Assembly: GCA_019237435.1 (NCBI GenBank)
Contig: JAFAHB010000253.1
Coordinates: 1 to 5,878, forward strand
From: Vulcanimicrobiota bacterium
GTDB taxonomy: Bacteria; Vulcanimicrobiota; Vulcanimicrobiia; Vulcanimicrobiales; Vulcanimicrobiaceae
DNA: 5,878 nucleotides
Direction: 5' to 3'
Notes under the pieces: model-generated
Seen by the model: only the letters and a program-made list of their open reading frames with translations
Databases searched by the model: none
Told to the model about the DNA's origin: nothing
Program-made: the position numbers and the translations under genes
In this document: positions 4,742-5,878 of the stretch, piece by piece
How the letters are laid out: each line of letters opens with the position of its first letter
Position numbering within the stretch: position 1 is the first letter of the stretch

Positions 4742-5878
4742 GTGCGCAACTCAACGATGGTTACGCCCGTCGAGCCTTCTTCTTCGTTGCCGTACCGAAA
4801 CGCAGAGACCGCCGGGTGATTGCGCAAATACTCTTGCAGCCCGCGGCCCAACATGCCGGTGCCTTTGCCGTGAATCAACCGCAACGCCGGCGTACCGCCA
4901 AGCAATGCGTCGTCGATCCAGCGCTCGACGAGCGGCTCCGCTTCGCTGTAACGTTTGCCGCGAACGTCGAGCGACTCAGAGGTACGCACGGCAGCGCTTA
5001 CGCGAGCATCGGCAGGTGCGCCGCCTCCACGCTGGCGCTTGCGCGGCGCGTCTTCCGGCCGCACGTCGCTGCGATCCACCATCATCTTCATCGAGCCCAC
5101 GCTCACCAACAAACGGTCGTCCCAATCCTCCGCAACGGTTGCCGGCTGATCGAGCGAAACGACGCGCACGCGATCCCCCGGCGTAAACGTCTGGGGCGCG
5201 CCTTGGCGCTCTTCCTGCCGCGTGATACCGAGATCCTTACGAACCGCCGCGATAGTTTCGCGTAGCAGAGCGCTCTGGCCCGGAGTAACGCGCGCTCTGC
5301 GCGAGCGCGTCGCATCGTTGGCTTCACTGCGGCGCTGCAGCTCGCCGACAAAATCCCGAAGGCTTTTCTGCAGCCGTTCCTCCGCTGCGGCGGCAAGCCG
5401 CCGGCGCTCTTCATCGAGTTGGCGCTCGCGCTCGCGCACGGCCGCCGTTTCGCGCTCCGCGGTGCGCCGCTCTGCCTCTAACGTCGTCCGCTCTTCGCGC
5501 AACTCCGCGTTGCGCACCGCGAGCTCCGCTAGCGCCGCCTCGTAATCGCGCTCGCGATCTTCCAATAACGCGGTGGCGCGTCCGACAATGTCGCCATCAA
5601 TGCCCATGCGCGTTGCCAGTGGAAAGGCCAGTGACTGCCCCGGCGCGCCTAAATCAAGTTCGAACGACGGCTCGAACGTCACGGGATCGAAACGGACGCT
5701 GGCGTTGGCGATGCCCTGGGTTGCGTGCGCGAACAGTTTTAGTTCCGTCGAATGCGTCGAAACGATCGCCTTGGCGCCGCGTTGCAACAAGCGCTCGAGC
5801 ATCGCAACGGCGAGCGCGCTGCCCGCGTTCGGCTCGGTGCCCCCGCCGATTTCGTCCACGATCGCCAACGTCTGCGGC
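4738..5878 (-). CDS. mutS2: MutS2 ATPase, C-terminal half (partial at right edge)
   Basis: The visible 379 residues are the C-terminal half of MutS2; the gene continues past the right edge and no true start is in the window. In fragment numbering: the ABC-type Walker B and following loop LAIVDEIGGGTEP (4-16), the switch histidine in STHS (His42), the family segment LGAPGQSLAFPLATRMGI (76-93), a long charged coiled coil (about 106-180), a KOW-like domain (about 231-275, GDRVRVVSL and VGSMKM), and a C-terminal Smr domain (about 302-379) with LDVRGKR and HGKGTG. MutS2 lacks a mismatch-repair role. It is reported to suppress recombination in Helicobacter and to split collided ribosomes in Bacillus. 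The Walker A region, N-terminal core and any mutation there cannot be seen. The last bases overlap the tyrS start, so the two are one transcription unit. Confidence 0.96.
   Translation of the reverse strand, partial: PQTLAIVDEIGGGTEPNAGSALAVAMLERLLQRGAKAIVSTHSTELKLFAHATQGIANASVRFDPVTFEPSFELDLGAPGQSLAFPLATRMGIDGDIVGRATALLEDRERDYEAALAELAVRNAELREERTTLEAERRTAERETAAVRERERQLDEERRRLAAAAEERLQKSLRDFVGELQRRSEANDATRSRRARVTPGQSALLRETIAAVRKDLGITRQEERQGAPQTFTPGDRVRVVSLDQPATVAEDWDDRLLVSVGSMKMMVDRSDVRPEDAPRKRQRGGGAPADARVSAAVRTSESLDVRGKRYSEAEPLVERWIDDALLGGTPALRLIHGKGTGMLGRGLQEYLRNHPAVSAFRYGNEEEGSTGVTIVELRT

Noticed and set aside
5866..5868. TTG as a possible start of the mutS2 fragment
   Set aside because: The frame continues to the window edge and the codon lies inside the Walker B region, so it encodes an internal leucine.
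1..5878. CRISPR array, insertion sequence, phage or toxin-antitoxin system
   Set aside because: No periodic direct repeats, no transposase or integrase motifs, no paired small genes of that type. All space is accounted for by housekeeping genes, a tRNA and the lipoproteins.

Overview
This is a GC-rich bacterial window with densely packed genes, GTG and TTG starts alongside ATG, and almost no spare intergenic DNA. The gene set (mutS2, tyrS, hslO, type II aroQ, a proline tRNA and a secreted phospholipase C-type lipoprotein) is chromosomal. I see no sign of plasmid, phage, insertion-sequence or CRISPR content. The taxon cannot be fixed from this alone. A GC-rich bacterium with MutS2, a TyrS of the 'LGIDPT' type and a long ENRSFDNFF-type phosphoesterase would suit an uncultured soil or acid-habitat lineage (Eremiobacterota/WPS-2-like, for example), but that is a guess.

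Layout. Every gene except hslO lies on the minus strand. Reading the minus strand from the right edge: (1) the C-terminal half of mutS2, entering from outside the window, overlaps the tyrS start by four bases (GTGA), so the two form a coupled pair. (2) tyrS ends tail-to-tail with hslO (Hsp33), with only two bases between the stop codons. (3) hslO starts head-to-head with aroQ across about 51 bp. (4) aroQ is followed 31 bp later by tRNA-Pro(GGG), which runs straight into a T6 tract. (5) A 92-residue conserved-looking small protein of unknown function follows. (6) After an AT-rich gap of about 90 bp comes a 505-residue phosphoesterase lipoprotein (phospholipase C/acid phosphatase family). (7) Three bases after its stop, in the same frame, a second lipoprotein begins at a TTG codon and runs off the left edge.

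How they work together. mutS2 and tyrS both relate to translation if MutS2 acts here as a collided-ribosome rescue factor, as shown for the Bacillus protein. hslO gives oxidative-stress protection, aroQ makes shikimate-pathway precursors, and the two left-hand lipoproteins act outside the cytoplasmic membrane, probably in scavenging phosphate or lipid head groups.

I found no convincing undescribed system. The points most worth a second look are the same-frame tandem lipoprotein arrangement, the small unknown protein, the structured and repeat-bearing leader of the phosphoesterase gene, and the HLGF variant of the tyrosyl-tRNA synthetase HIGH motif.
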